A stretch of 64,000 nucleotides of DNA from Planctomycetia bacterium (GTDB lineage Bacteria > Planctomycetota > Brocadiia > Brocadiales > Brocadiaceae). The translations under genes and the position numbers were made by a program. Location: positions 248,001 to 312,000 of the forward strand of contig JABTVC010000003.1 in assembly GCA_015075005.1 (NCBI GenBank), written 5' to 3'. Every line of letters starts with the position of its first letter. The first letter of the stretch is position 1. The notes beneath the pieces are model-generated. The model saw only the letters and a program-made list of their open reading frames with translations. It did not search any database and had not been told where the DNA came from. Positions 1-8,690 of the stretch are shown piece after piece.

Positions 1-1077
1 CCCGCCATCGCCATATACCATTTGCGTCTCATTCCAGAAGGCATTTTCGTATGCCGTATCGTAATGCACGGTCGATACAAGACCATGAGAAGAATCAAAT
101 CCACTTCCAGCAAACCAGGAAAAATCGCTGAAATTGTTTTTATAGAAATCAAAGACAAAGTTTCCATAAAAATGGGCATCCACACCTGCCGGATCATCCC
201 AGGAGTTGTTTAAATCCTTCATTATACTCCCCGGAAGCGATTTGGTGTTGTTGGCGGTATAAGTCTTTATCGTTACCGCAGTCGTATTAGAGAGAGGAGC
301 GTTGCCAAGATAGAAGTTTCCTCCTTTCTCGTAGGTGTCAAAACTCTTTACATTACCATCCACACCAATGCCTGATCCCGTGGCCGAACCGGCATGCATA
401 ACCCTGTTTTCAATAAGGATGATTGTACCGTCATGCGCATCAACATATACTCGATATCTCGAAGGCTCTGGTTCGGGATTAAACCGAAAATCTATCTTAT
501 AACTAAGATAGCATTTTCCTTCCCAGAAAAAAACTACCAGGCTTGCAGTGTCAGTCTGTTTTAGGGAGCTTATCTCACGCCGGGCAATAGCCGTTGCTTC
601 TTCCAGGGAGAGTATGGGAGTAGTTTTAACCGGGATATTTGGCTCAAAGTAGTTCGCCACTGTCGTTATTACACCATTCTCTATCCTTACAGTAATTTTA
701 CCACCTATGACGTCCAGCCCGTCTTTTTTCTGCCTGAAACTAACAAATCGCCCCCTCGATGCGGCATTTGTGTTATCTAATGCTAACTCTTTATCCGGGT
801 TTTTTACGCCAAACAATGCCTTATGCTGCTGAATGAAGCCTCTTGATAAGTCCACCTTAGACTTGTCAGACGGCCCGGTAAGCTGTCCCGAAATAAATTT
901 AGCAACACCCCTCCTTTCGTCCCATTTTACAATTACACCCTTTGAAGAGGCCTTTTCTATTTCTGAAATGGCAGTCTTTTGATCTTTGCTTGCTGTGGTA
1001 GGAATGCCGTCGGCCATCACCATGCTATAACTAAAAATCACCCAAAAAGCAACACTACATCTTGCTAAATTTTTCAT
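1..1077 (-). CDS. Thermolysin-family (M4) metallopeptidase precursor, 3' end beyond window
   Basis: Reading leftward from an ATG at 1077, one open frame of 359 codons runs off the left edge without a stop. It begins with a hydrophobic signal-peptide-like segment (ARCSVAFWVIFSYSMVMA). A region resembling the FTP propeptide follows (about residues 65-115, LSRGFIQQHKALFGV), then a PepSY-like segment (about 130-200, with LSLEEATAIARREI and VDAHDGTIILIEN). The beginning of an M4 catalytic domain follows (FYKNNFSDFSWFAG... and the MVYGDGG strand typical of bacillolysin-type enzymes). The zinc-binding HExxH would lie beyond the window, so activity cannot be judged. A GGAGA stretch lies about 8 nt before the ATG. 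The architecture is that of a secreted zymogen protease whose propeptide acts as chaperone and inhibitor. Confidence 0.85.
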   Translation of the reverse strand, partial: MKNLARCSVAFWVIFSYSMVMADGIPTTASKDQKTAISEIEKASSKGVIVKWDERRGVAKFISGQLTGPSDKSKVDLSRGFIQQHKALFGVKNPDKELALDNTNAASRGRFVSFRQKKDGLDVIGGKITVRIENGVITTVANYFEPNIPVKTTPILSLEEATAIARREISSLKQTDTASLVVFFWEGKCYLSYKIDFRFNPEPEPSRYRVYVDAHDGTIILIENRVMHAGSATGSGIGVDGNVKSFDTYEKGGNFYLGNAPLSNTTAVTIKTYTANNTKSLPGSIMKDLNNSWDDPAGVDAHFYGNFVFDFYKNNFSDFSWFAGSGFDSSHGLVSTVHYDTAYENAFWNETQMVYGDGG

Positions 1078-1196
1078 ATTCTCTATCTCCAATGGGATGT
1101 CGTATAAGCTAATTCTCTCTCTTGCCTACGAAGTGTATTTAAATACTTCTCATATTACTTGTCAATAAAAAAATATATGTTGCAGGGAGGATTAGA

Positions 1197-1343
1197 ATGT
1201 ACCAGTATCCGGTGATCTATGCCCAAGGTATTCATAAAAATCTGAATTTTAAATTGATAATAGGGTGGCACGTGCAAACCTTGTTTTGTCCGTGTTGGAC
1301 TTGTACGCTATTGTCTGTAAATCACAAATTAAAGGTTTGCTAA
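1197..1343 (+). CDS. Possible 48-aa small protein with CPCWTC motif
   Basis: A 48-codon frame starts at an ATG preceded by a strong GGGAGG at 6 nt spacing (AGGGAGGATTAGA-ATG) and ends at TAA 1341-1343. The peptide begins MYQYPVIYAQ and contains a CPCWTC cluster. I do not recognise a family. The good ribosome binding site is the only positive evidence. It could equally be the decayed start of a larger gene. It lies in a 353-bp gap that otherwise shows nothing. Confidence 0.3.
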   Translation: MYQYPVIYAQGIHKNLNFKLIIGWHVQTLFCPCWTCTLLSVNHKLKVC

Positions 1344-1430
1344 AAGAAGTGTTGATATTTATTCTCCTATTTGGTAAATTCGCACTAACAAAGGAGTTTA
1401 CCACAAAAATTTTAGAAAGAAGGCCGAACG

Positions 1431-1634
1431 ATGAATTTATTCGATGCGTTTGATATGGTTGCAAAAGATGAGAAGGCTTTGCAGGAAAAATACTTAAAGC
1501 ATGCAGATCAGGAGACGGACCCCTTTGTAAAGGCGTTTTTTAATAGAATTGTAAAAGATGCCGTAAAACATGAAAATAAGGTGTATAAGAAATACGAAAA
1601 AATTTTAAAAACAATAAACAAAAAAACCTATTAG
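1431..1634 (+). CDS. Small helical rubrerythrin-like protein (67 aa)
   Basis: The protein is 67 residues, strongly charged and predicted helical, beginning MNLFDAFDMVAKDEKALQEK. The pattern of an N-terminal Phe-rich start followed by acidic/His-containing helices (KHADQETDP, AVKHENKVYKKYEK) resembles the first helices of rubrerythrin/ferritin-like proteins. It is far shorter than a complete four-helix bundle and lacks the paired ExxH motifs. It may be a truncated ferritin-like protein or an independent small protein. A weak AGAAAGAAGG stretch precedes the ATG. The next gene starts about 360 bp downstream on the same strand. Confidence 0.5.
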   Translation: MNLFDAFDMVAKDEKALQEKYLKHADQETDPFVKAFFNRIVKDAVKHENKVYKKYEKILKTINKKTY

Positions 1635-1993
1635 GCTGTGTATAATATTTGTTATGTTAAAACATCATCCCGTATCCTACCGTCTTTTTCTTCCTCATCT
1701 GCACCCCCTCCTTTAATATCCTGAATACCTCTTCCATGCTAAGTATCCAGCAAAACAATGTCAGGTTTTTAATAAGTGAAAATCCATAAAGGCAAGGCTG
1801 AAGACCGAAGGGATAAAAGCAGTAATGGAAAAATATTATTTCCTTGAATAGCTTAAAATTACTGATAAAATTAATTTTTTTAATGGGTAGAATGTGTAGC
1901 AGATTAACGACACACAAAAGTGTTGTTATCCGGCATGTTCTCGTATAAAGGGGCTTGTTTGAAATTTTGTACATTTTACTTAGGTTTTTCCCT
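1635..1993. other. Gene-free interval
   Basis: No convincing gene. Open frames on the minus strand here lack ribosome binding sites and family resemblance. The interval is AT-rich and presumably holds the promoter of the YjbQ gene, but no clear -35/-10 pair was found. Confidence 0.4.
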
Positions 1994-2407
1994 ATGAAAT
2001 TTCTGACTGAATATATGACGTTTAATACCAAGAAGCGGCGTGAATTTATCAACATCACAAGGGAGGTAGACAGGGTGCTGCAAAAGAGCGGTATTAAAGA
2101 AGGTATGATCCTGGTCTCTGCCATGCATATAACATCAGGGGTCTTTGTTAATGATGCCGAACCGGGTCTCCATCGTGACATTGAGGAGTGTCTGCTGCGA
2201 CTGATTCCGGAGGGGCACGATTACTTTCATCACCGGACCGGCGAGGTTAATGGGGACGCACATCTCAGAAATCTCCTTGTTGGCCATCAGGTTGTCATAC
2301 CGGTAACTGAGGGGAAATTAGACCTCGGACAATGGCAAAAGGTGTTTTATGCTGAGTTCGACGGTCAGCGTAGTAAGCGGCTCATTATTAAAGTGATGGG
2401 AGAATGA
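1994..2407 (+). CDS. YjbQ/UPF0047 family protein
   Basis: The protein is 137 aa and matches the YjbQ (UPF0047) family: N-terminal strands, [25 protein letters not shown] core, then H-rich [34 protein letters not shown] and a C-terminal [13 protein letters not shown] strand. Some family members show low thiamine-phosphate synthase activity in vitro, and the physiological role is unsettled. The invariant His/Asp-rich pocket is present. I chose the ATG at 1994 (MKFLTEYM) rather than the in-frame TTG at 1955, because homologues begin close to this point. The downstream oxidoreductase gene starts 50 bp after the stop, so co-transcription is plausible. Confidence 0.8.
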   Translation: MKFLTEYMTFNTKKRREFINITREVDRVLQKSGIKEGMILVSAMHITSGVFVNDAEPGLHRDIEECLLRLIPEGHDYFHHRTGEVNGDAHLRNLLVGHQVVIPVTEGKLDLGQWQKVFYAEFDGQRSKRLIIKVMGE

Positions 2408-2456
2408 TAATTCTTTTGTCGGGAATTCCTGGAAACCTGTCAAACAAAACCTGGCT

Positions 2457-4544
2457 ATGACCGTAACGAATACGTGTGTAACGTTTGACAAAAAAATAAA
2501 CGAAGAGGCGCCGTGTATTCTGGCCTGTCCAATACGGCAGGATGCCCGGGACTACGTTCAGCTCATTGCCAGAGGACGTTTCAGTGAGGCATTCCGGCTG
2601 GTGAGGGAGAGAAATCCTCTCCCCGCAGCATGTGGCCGTATCTGTACCCATCCATGCGAAACAAAATGCCGCAGGAATAGTACCGATGCCCCGATTGCAA
2701 TCGCGTGGCTCAAAAGGGTACTTGGCGATAATTTTTCCGAAGAGACCAGGAAAATAACCACGGAAAAATATCCCGAAAAAATCGCTATTATTGGCGCCGG
2801 CCCTGCCGGGCTTGCTGCGGCGAACGACCTGGCCCTTTTCGGTTATTCCTGCACAATCTTCGAATCCAATTCTACCCCTGGCGGCATGCTTCGTATGGGC
2901 GTACCGCCCTATCGTCTGCCCAGAAAGACCATTGATAACGATGTAGAATTTATCAAAAAATTGGGCGTTGAAATTCAATACAATACAACGTTTGGCGCAG
3001 ACATTACCTTTGCCAGTTTAAAAGAAGATGGATTTTCAGCCGTTTTTATTGGTATTGGTCTCATCGAAAGCCGTACCTTGAATATCGAAGGGGTACAGCT
3101 TGGAGGCGTTCTTAAAGGCATATCATTTTTGAATGAGGTAAACACCACGGGAAGCGCCAGGATTGGAAAGAATGTCCTGGTGATAGGCGGAGGCGCCGTC
3201 GCAATGGATTGTGCGCGGACGGCATTACGCCTGAAATCACACAAGGTATCCGTTGCCTGTCTTGAATCCAGAAAGGAAATGCCAACGACCGATTTTGAAA
3301 TCGAAGAGGCCGTTCATGAAGGGGTAGTTCTTTACAACTCTGTGGGCCCTAAACGCATTGTCGGGAAAGATGGAAAGGTGGCGGGTTTGGAAACACTCAG
3401 GGTGAAACATGTCTTTGATGAACAAAAACGTTTTAACCCGGCCTTTTACGAAGGGTCAGAGTCTGTTATCGAGGCGGATACTATTATCCTTGCAATCGGA
3501 CAGGCATCGAATCTCTCTTTCCTAAAAGGGCAGGATGGTATTCAAATCACGCGAGGTGGCACTATCGTTGTCAACCCTGCCACCTTCAGCACCTCTGTGC
3601 ATGGTATCTATGCTGGTGGGGATATCGTGCTGGGGCGTGGAACCATGACTGAAAGCATGGCACAGGGGAAAAAAGCGGCGATTGCTATTCACAATGCCCT
3701 GAGAAATACGGCAATAAAAGACGAGAAATGGGCTGAAAAACCTGCTGTTCCTGAAGTGCTGCCATCCAGGATATCCTTCATTAAGAAAGAACAGAAACAA
3801 GAGATGCCCGTCATGCCCTTAGAAGAAAGACTGAATAGCTTTGATGAGGTAGAGTTGGGATTCCGACTAAATGAGGCCGTGAAAGAGGCACAGCGGTGTA
3901 TGAACTGTGGCGCTGGCGCCCTTGTGGACGACAATCTCTGCGTCGGCTGCCTTACGTGTGTGAGGGTATGTCCCTTTGAAGTCCCTGAAATTAAGAGGGG
4001 GGATACTACGGCTTACATTGATGGAGATTGCCAATCCTGCGGTTTGTGTATTGTTGAATGTCCTGCAAAGGCTATCAGCTTTAAAACGCCGTTAGAAGAT
4101 TGCGGAAGAGACGCCCTTGAGGCTGTTTTTCAGGAAAAATTTATCCAGGGTGTAAAGCCACTCATTATAAATTTTTATTGCCAATACGGTGTATATTATG
4201 AGGATACAATCGATGCCATAGACGATGCGTTTTTTTCTCATGTCAGACGTGTTGGGGTGTTAGGACTGGGGAAAGTCGACCCTTCATTGTACTTGAAGGC
4301 GTTTGAGTTAGGCGCTCATGGGGTAGTGGTAACAGCTTGTAAAGATGATATATGCCACTTTTGTAAAGATCGGGAGTGGGTTGAAAGACGAACGAAATTT
4401 GCTTCCCAACTTCTTGGTGGTTTGGGAATGGAGCCGGGACGGTTGAGAACCCATTTTGTTTCGTCTCAGAATGGCAAGGAAGTTCTTGAACTCGCCCTTC
4501 GTATGGTTGAAGATATGAAAAATTTGTCATCCGGCCAATCATGA
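2457..4544 (+). CDS. GltD-like FAD/NAD(P)H oxidoreductase fused to ferredoxin and MvhD domains
   Basis: A 695-aa multidomain electron-transfer protein. Residues 1-100 form a GltD/DPYD-type N-terminal Fe-S domain (cysteines in APCILACPIRQDARDYV, CGRICTHPCETKCRR). Residues ~108-460 hold FAD (IAIIGAGPAGLAAA) and NAD(P)H (VLVIGGGAVAMDCA) Rossmann folds with a closing GIYAGGDIVLG motif. Residues ~480-545 hold two 4Fe-4S clusters (CVGCLTCVRVCP, CQSCGLCIVECP). Residues ~565-690 resemble MvhD, the delta subunit that links hydrogenase or formate dehydrogenase to heterodisulfide-reductase-type flavoproteins. The same arrangement feeds electrons to methylene-THF reductase in some acetogens, and MetV and MetF lie about 1.6-2.4 kb downstream on the same strand. 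I infer it is the electron-input subunit of that reductase. Flavin-based bifurcation is possible but not shown. Confidence 0.85.
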   Translation: MTVTNTCVTFDKKINEEAPCILACPIRQDARDYVQLIARGRFSEAFRLVRERNPLPAACGRICTHPCETKCRRNSTDAPIAIAWLKRVLGDNFSEETRKITTEKYPEKIAIIGAGPAGLAAANDLALFGYSCTIFESNSTPGGMLRMGVPPYRLPRKTIDNDVEFIKKLGVEIQYNTTFGADITFASLKEDGFSAVFIGIGLIESRTLNIEGVQLGGVLKGISFLNEVNTTGSARIGKNVLVIGGGAVAMDCARTALRLKSHKVSVACLESRKEMPTTDFEIEEAVHEGVVLYNSVGPKRIVGKDGKVAGLETLRVKHVFDEQKRFNPAFYEGSESVIEADTIILAIGQASNLSFLKGQDGIQITRGGTIVVNPATFSTSVHGIYAGGDIVLGRGTMTESMAQGKKAAIAIHNALRNTAIKDEKWAEKPAVPEVLPSRISFIKKEQKQEMPVMPLEERLNSFDEVELGFRLNEAVKEAQRCMNCGAGALVDDNLCVGCLTCVRVCPFEVPEIKRGDTTAYIDGDCQSCGLCIVECPAKAISFKTPLEDCGRDALEAVFQEKFIQGVKPLIINFYCQYGVYYEDTIDAIDDAFFSHVRRVGVLGLGKVDPSLYLKAFELGAHGVVVTACKDDICHFCKDREWVERRTKFASQLLGGLGMEPGRLRTHFVSSQNGKEVLELALRMVEDMKNLSSGQS

Positions 4545-4588
4545 CCGGCAGCGTAATAACGATTTTTTTAAACCTTTAAAAAAAGAAC

Positions 4589-5998
4589 ATGGGTATTATA
4601 AATAAAAAGTGCCTGGCCAGTTTATCTCTCGTTCTTATTGGTCTTTTTTTTGCCGTGGTCAATACCTTTGCTGTCACATGGAATTCCGAAATAGTGGATA
4701 GTAACGGAGACTTTGACGGAGATACTTCCCTGGCTGTTGACACATCAGGGAAGGTGTATATGAGTTATTATGATTATGATGCCGGCGTTCTCAAATATGC
4801 ATCTAACGTTTCTGGTTCTTGGGTAACAGCGACGGTTGACAGCAACAGCGATGCGGGAGAGTATAATTCCATTGCGCTTGATACATCAGGTAAGGCATAT
4901 ATTAGTTACTATGATTCAAGTAAAGGCGACCTTAAATATACCACCAACGCTTCAGGTTCCTGGAAGACAATAACGGTTGACAGCAATGGAGATGCGGGTC
5001 AATATAATTCCGTTGTGCTTGACTCATCGGGCAAGGTGCATATCAGTTATTATGAAGCTAACAAAGGTGATCTCAAGTATGCCAGCAACACCTCTGGCTC
5101 CTGGATAACCAGGACTATAGACAATAGCGGGGATGTAGGTTTGTATAGCTCCATAGCGCTTGACTCATCGAACAGGGTACATATCAGCTATTATGATGCG
5201 GATAATGGCACCCTCAAGTATGCCACCAATACCTCTGGTTCCTGGGTAAGCACAACCGTTGATAGCAGTGCAGATTTTGATGGGGATACCTCTCTGGCAA
5301 TTGATGCTCTGAATAAAGCGCATATCAGTTATTATAACTTTGATGCAGGCGATCTCAAATATGCCACGAATGCCTCAGGTGCATGGATAACCACAACGGC
5401 AGACAGCAACGGTGATGTTGGAGCGTACAACTCCATAGCAATTAAATCATCTGGCGATGTATCTATAAGTTATTATGATGCCGATCATGGGGTACTAAAA
5501 TATGCCGTATATACCTTTGGGACATGGGTATTTGAGATTCTGGACAGTATTGGGGATGTGGGGCAGTATAATTTTTTGGCGACGGATATATCAGATTATG
5601 GACATATAAGTTATTATCGTGCGGATAACGGTTACTTACTCTATAGTACCGATAAAGTTCTGACGACACCAACACCAGTCTCTACGCCTGGTATATGCAA
5701 GGCCTCATCGATCACTGCATCTCCAGGTAAGCTGGTAATCAAAGAAAAAGAGAGCAGTAACGAAACTGTTACCGTACATGGTGACAATGGTTGCCTGGCG
5801 GAAGGTGTCACGGTACAGGTAAAGATAAATGAATCTGTCAGAAAGAAGGTGTCTGTTTCTCCGGAAGATAGCACAACGACAAATGGCAATGGTGAGGCTA
5901 TATTCACATTCACTGGCGAGAAGAAAGGCAAGGCAAAGGTTACTTTTACGGCAGATGGTATGGATGAAAAAGTGAAAATAATTGTGAAGGTTAAATAA
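4589..5998 (+). CDS. Exported repeat (beta-propeller-like) protein with C-terminal Ig-like domain
   Basis: 469 aa with an N-terminal signal peptide (hydrophobic to about residue 28, ending NTFAVTWN). Residues ~30-360 consist of about seven imperfect repeats of ~47 residues with the core SGSW-x5-VDS-x3-D-G-YNSIALD-x-SGKxxISYYD-x4-G-LKYA, which predicts a beta-propeller. A Thr/Pro linker (TTPTPVSTP) leads to a C-terminal beta-sandwich resembling Big_1/invasin Ig-like domains (ITASPGKLVIKE to VKIIVKVK), with two cysteines (CKASSI, GCLAEG) that could form a disulfide. No enzymatic motif is visible. It lies between the GltD-like protein and MetV on the same strand but has the look of an unrelated surface or periplasmic protein. 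Confidence 0.7.
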   Translation: MGIINKKCLASLSLVLIGLFFAVVNTFAVTWNSEIVDSNGDFDGDTSLAVDTSGKVYMSYYDYDAGVLKYASNVSGSWVTATVDSNSDAGEYNSIALDTSGKAYISYYDSSKGDLKYTTNASGSWKTITVDSNGDAGQYNSVVLDSSGKVHISYYEANKGDLKYASNTSGSWITRTIDNSGDVGLYSSIALDSSNRVHISYYDADNGTLKYATNTSGSWVSTTVDSSADFDGDTSLAIDALNKAHISYYNFDAGDLKYATNASGAWITTTADSNGDVGAYNSIAIKSSGDVSISYYDADHGVLKYAVYTFGTWVFEILDSIGDVGQYNFLATDISDYGHISYYRADNGYLLYSTDKVLTTPTPVSTPGICKASSITASPGKLVIKEKESSNETVTVHGDNGCLAEGVTVQVKINESVRKKVSVSPEDSTTTNGNGEAIFTFTGEKKGKAKVTFTADGMDEKVKIIVKVK

Positions 5999-6112
5999 AA
6001 TCGATCACGATAAGAAAATAATATATTCCGGATATTACCTTATGTGTAGCTATTAGCAGCGTGATGGGTAGACTTACTTTTAATAACAACTGAAGAATTA
6101 GGGTATATACAC

Positions 6113-6787
6113 ATGATTGTAGCATCATCGAAACCGTTTCAGGAAATCAAACAGATGCTTTCTGGTTTCAAAAAGGTATGTGTGCTGGGATGTGGTTCAT
6201 GCGTAACGATTTGCCATACCGGTGGCGAAAAACAGGTCATCGAGCTTGCCGCACAACTCAGGCTATCTGCAAAACTGGAAGGCAGGGAAGTTGAAGTTAT
6301 AGAGGATTCCACACTTCGGCAGTGTGAGTGGGAATTTATAGAGGACATAAGAGAGGTTATTCAGGACTGTGATGCCGTTCTTTCTATAGCATGCGGTATA
6401 GGTGTACAATATATGGCCGAGAGATTTCCCAAGATAAGGGTTTTCCCAGGCTTAAATACCACCTTTATGGGAGGGCCGACCGAACAGGGAATTTTTTGGG
6501 AGCGGTGTGCTGGCTGTGGTAATTGTATCCTGGGAACCACCGGAGGGTTATGCCCTGTAAGCCGATGCGCAAAGAGTTTGCTGAACGGGCCATGCGGGGG
6601 TTCCCAAAATGGAAAGTGCGAGGTTTCACAAGAAACCCCCTGTGTGTGGCATCAAATCTATGATCAGCTGGATACCCAACGACTTTTAGCGACGATGGAA
6701 ACGATTGTACCGCCTAAAGACTGGACTACGGGTATGGAAAACCATCCACGGAAGATGATTCTTGAACACCTGGTAATGAAAAAATAA
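6113..6787 (+). CDS. metV: MetV-like methylene-THF reductase C-terminal/zinc-cysteine protein
   Basis: 224 aa, matching the MTHFR_C/MetV family that partners MetF in the Wood-Ljungdahl pathway. The N-terminal half contains a Rossmann-like core with cysteines (VCVLGCGSCVTICHTGG, VLSIACGIGVQYMAE). The C-terminal half has a dense cysteine block (CAGCGNCILGTTGGLCPVSR, LNGPCGGSQNGKCEV, CVWH) typical for metal or Fe-S binding in this family. MetF lies about 100 bp downstream with a HicB remnant between. In acetogens MetV links MetF to the electron-donating flavoprotein, consistent with the GltD/MvhD fusion upstream. Confidence 0.85.
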   Translation: MIVASSKPFQEIKQMLSGFKKVCVLGCGSCVTICHTGGEKQVIELAAQLRLSAKLEGREVEVIEDSTLRQCEWEFIEDIREVIQDCDAVLSIACGIGVQYMAERFPKIRVFPGLNTTFMGGPTEQGIFWERCAGCGNCILGTTGGLCPVSRCAKSLLNGPCGGSQNGKCEVSQETPCVWHQIYDQLDTQRLLATMETIVPPKDWTTGMENHPRKMILEHLVMKK

Positions 6788-6833
6788 TAAAAACCGACAT
6801 GTTTTTATACAAAGAAGCAAAGAGGGAGTAATC

Positions 6834-6890
6834 ATGCTAATAGAGTATATTCAGAAGGCGATGTATCTTGCCAAAACGTACAGTCTTTAG
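6834..6890 (+). pseudogene. Probable HicB antitoxin N-terminal remnant
   Basis: An ATG with a good ribosome binding site (AGAGGGAGTAATC-ATG) opens an 18-codon frame, MLIEYIQKAMYLAKTYSL, ended by TAG at 6888. MLIEYIQKAM is the characteristic opening of many HicB-type antitoxins, which normally continue for about 70 residues. No HicB continuation or HicA toxin was seen in the other frames before metF begins 4 nt later. I read it as a scar of a lost toxin-antitoxin pair. Alternatively it could work as a small leader ORF coupled to metF, given the short spacing. Confidence 0.5.
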
Positions 6891-6893
6891 ATT

Positions 6894-7844
6894 ATGATTG
6901 AAAATAAAACTGATATAAAATCCGGCAGTAACTTAGAAAAACTCCTTCGAAGCGGGCAATTTGCTGTAACGGCAGAGCTTGGCCCTCCGCGGGGTGCTGA
7001 TCGTTCAGTAATAGAAAAAAAGGCAGCACTATTGAAAGGCTACGGTGATGCCTTCAATATTACTGACTGTCAGACTGCCGTAGTACGGATGTCCAGCATT
7101 GCCGCTGGCCGCATCGTCCTTGATGCAGGATTAGAACCGATCATTCAGATGACCTGCCGTGACAGAAACCGTATTGCCATACAGAGTGATCTTTTAGGTG
7201 CAGCTGCACTGGGTGCAAAAAATCTGTTATGTCTTACGGGGGACCACCAGAAATTTGGCGACCACCCCATGGCCAAGGGGGTCTTCGATATAGATTCAAT
7301 CCAGCTCATTCAGATGGTTAAAATCCTCAGAGACGAAAAGAAATTTCAATCGGGTCAGGAGCTGAAGGCATCCGAACCGAGATTCTTCATCGGGGCAGCC
7401 GAAAACCCCTTTGCCGACCCCTTTAAATTTCGTGCTATCCGGCTCGCTAAAAAGATTGCTGCCGGTGCCGATTTCATACAAACCCAGATTATTTACAATG
7501 TTAAAAGGTTTAAAGAATGGATGAAAATGGTTACGGACATGGGACTCCACGAGAAGACCTTTATTCTTGCCGGCGTGGCCCCGCTCAAGTCTGCAGGTAT
7601 GGCCAAACATATGAAGCACAACGTGCCCGGTATGGACGTGCCTGATGAAGTCATGGATCGTATGACAGCTGCATCTGCCGTCAAGAAAGGCAAGGAAGAG
7701 GGTATCCGGATATGCCTTGAGGTTATTGAACAGATCAGAGAACTCAAAGGTATCGCCGGTGTACACATCATGGCCGTTGAATGGGAAGATGCCGTTCCTG
7801 AGATTGTCCAGCAAGCCCGTTTATATCCCAGGCCAATGGTGTAA
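6894..7844 (+). CDS. metF: 5,10-methylenetetrahydrofolate reductase (MetF)
   Basis: 316 aa, single-domain FAD TIM-barrel of the MetF family: FAVTAELGPPRG near the N-terminus (catalytic-Glu strand), DAFNITDCQTAVVRMSS, PIIQMTCRDRNRIAIQSDLL, NLLCLTGDHQKFGDHP (the LTGD flavin-binding turn), ADFIQTQIIYNVKRF and FILAGVAPLKSAGMAKHM. It reduces methylene-THF to methyl-THF. Next to MetV and the Fe-S/MvhD flavoprotein it most likely serves the methyl branch of the acetyl-CoA pathway instead of, or in addition to, methionine synthesis. The start at ATG 6894 directly follows the HicB-like remnant, with no Shine-Dalgarno of its own seen, so translational coupling is possible. Confidence 0.92.
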   Translation: MIENKTDIKSGSNLEKLLRSGQFAVTAELGPPRGADRSVIEKKAALLKGYGDAFNITDCQTAVVRMSSIAAGRIVLDAGLEPIIQMTCRDRNRIAIQSDLLGAAALGAKNLLCLTGDHQKFGDHPMAKGVFDIDSIQLIQMVKILRDEKKFQSGQELKASEPRFFIGAAENPFADPFKFRAIRLAKKIAAGADFIQTQIIYNVKRFKEWMKMVTDMGLHEKTFILAGVAPLKSAGMAKHMKHNVPGMDVPDEVMDRMTAASAVKKGKEEGIRICLEVIEQIRELKGIAGVHIMAVEWEDAVPEIVQQARLYPRPMV

Positions 7845-7953
7845 TTCTTTAAGTTGCTAATCGTCTCCGAAGAGCATCCATTCAGTTCGTGCAAACGTTC
7901 AAGGATATCACTGCAGATTTGCTGTATTTTTATGATTGCTGAGATCAGGCAAA

Positions 7954-8544
7954 CTAAGCGTCTATTCCCTCACTATAAATATGCCAGAGTTGTTTATGTA
8001 TTTTTTGAGGCACAAAGTTGAAGTTTTTATATGACGAAACAGTTATCGTAGACTGAATGAGTCCCATAAATACAACAGCGGACATCTTGGCATCAACATC
8101 TTTATTTAATATCCCAAGTCCTGTTGCGCTCAGAAGCAAGCCTTCTATCCTCTTAAGATACCTCTGTATCAGTTTTAAAATCTTTTTCCGTATGAAAGGA
8201 TCACTAAACTGCATAGCGCCCATGATAACAATAAAGGATGTTTTGCGCCGGTTTTTCGCAAGAACAAGCTGGGCAAGTAAGATATTTTTAAGATTTTGTA
8301 TGGGGTCTTTTTCTGCCATTGCCTTATCTAAGGCCTCCATGAGAGTTTCCTCAATATTATCTATTAACAGACTCAATATATCTCTTTTGCTCTTAAAATG
8401 TCGGTAAATAGCCCCTTTCGTGGTTCCCATTTTTCCCGCTATTTCGTTTATAGTAACGTGTTCAATTCCTTTAGAAGAAATAATATTTCTAATAATATCT
8501 ACAATTTGCTGCCTCCTGACCACTGTGGATTTTCTAATCTGCAC
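7954..8544 (-). CDS. TetR/AcrR-family transcriptional regulator
   Basis: 196 aa from the GTG at 8544, which I prefer over the upstream in-frame TTG at 8577 because AAAGGGGGG lies about 5 nt before it. Residues ~8-60 are a canonical TetR helix-turn-helix (IVDIIRNIISSKGIEHVTIN, MGTTKGAIYRHFKSKRDIL). The rest is an all-helical ligand-binding domain without recognisable specificity. It converges on metF, with no terminator seen between. Upstream, TTTACTATA is directly repeated (8688-8696 and 8701-8709), and a related ACTATAGTGAA lies next to the start. These may be operator half-sites for autoregulation. No efflux gene is adjacent. Confidence 0.85.
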   Translation of the reverse strand: MQIRKSTVVRRQQIVDIIRNIISSKGIEHVTINEIAGKMGTTKGAIYRHFKSKRDILSLLIDNIEETLMEALDKAMAEKDPIQNLKNILLAQLVLAKNRRKTSFIVIMGAMQFSDPFIRKKILKLIQRYLKRIEGLLLSATGLGILNKDVDAKMSAVVFMGLIQSTITVSSYKNFNFVPQKIHKQLWHIYSEGIDA

Positions 8545-8608
8545 GGCGCCCCCCTTTTGTTTGTAAATGGTAATCAAACTATAGTGAATCTTCTTAATAA
8601 CTTACCGT

Positions 8609-8690
8609 GCAATTGTCGTTGCGAACGGTAGCGAAGTAACAATCCCTGTTTGATAATGCTTCGTTGCGGTGCTCCCTGCAATGGTAATTT
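8609..8690. repeat. CATTGCGAA-type intergenic palindromic repeat
   Basis: The stretch reads TGTCGTTGCGAACGGTAGCG ... AACAATCCC ... GCTTCGTTGCGGTGCTCCCTG ... CAATGG, an imperfect inverted repeat built of TTGCGAA/AGCGAAG blocks. It resembles the abundant cattgcgagcgaagcgaagcaatc-type repeats found between genes in many bacteria. It lies upstream of the tetR gene and encodes nothing recognisable. Confidence 0.55.

Noticed and set aside
1657..2181. 174-aa minus-strand ORF over the YjbQ start
   Set aside because: Overlaps the recognised YjbQ gene on the other strand, no recognisable motif.
4690..5650. Regularly spaced DNA repeats, considered as a CRISPR array
   Set aside because: The periodicity (~141 bp) lies in an open reading frame and reflects ~47-residue protein repeats.
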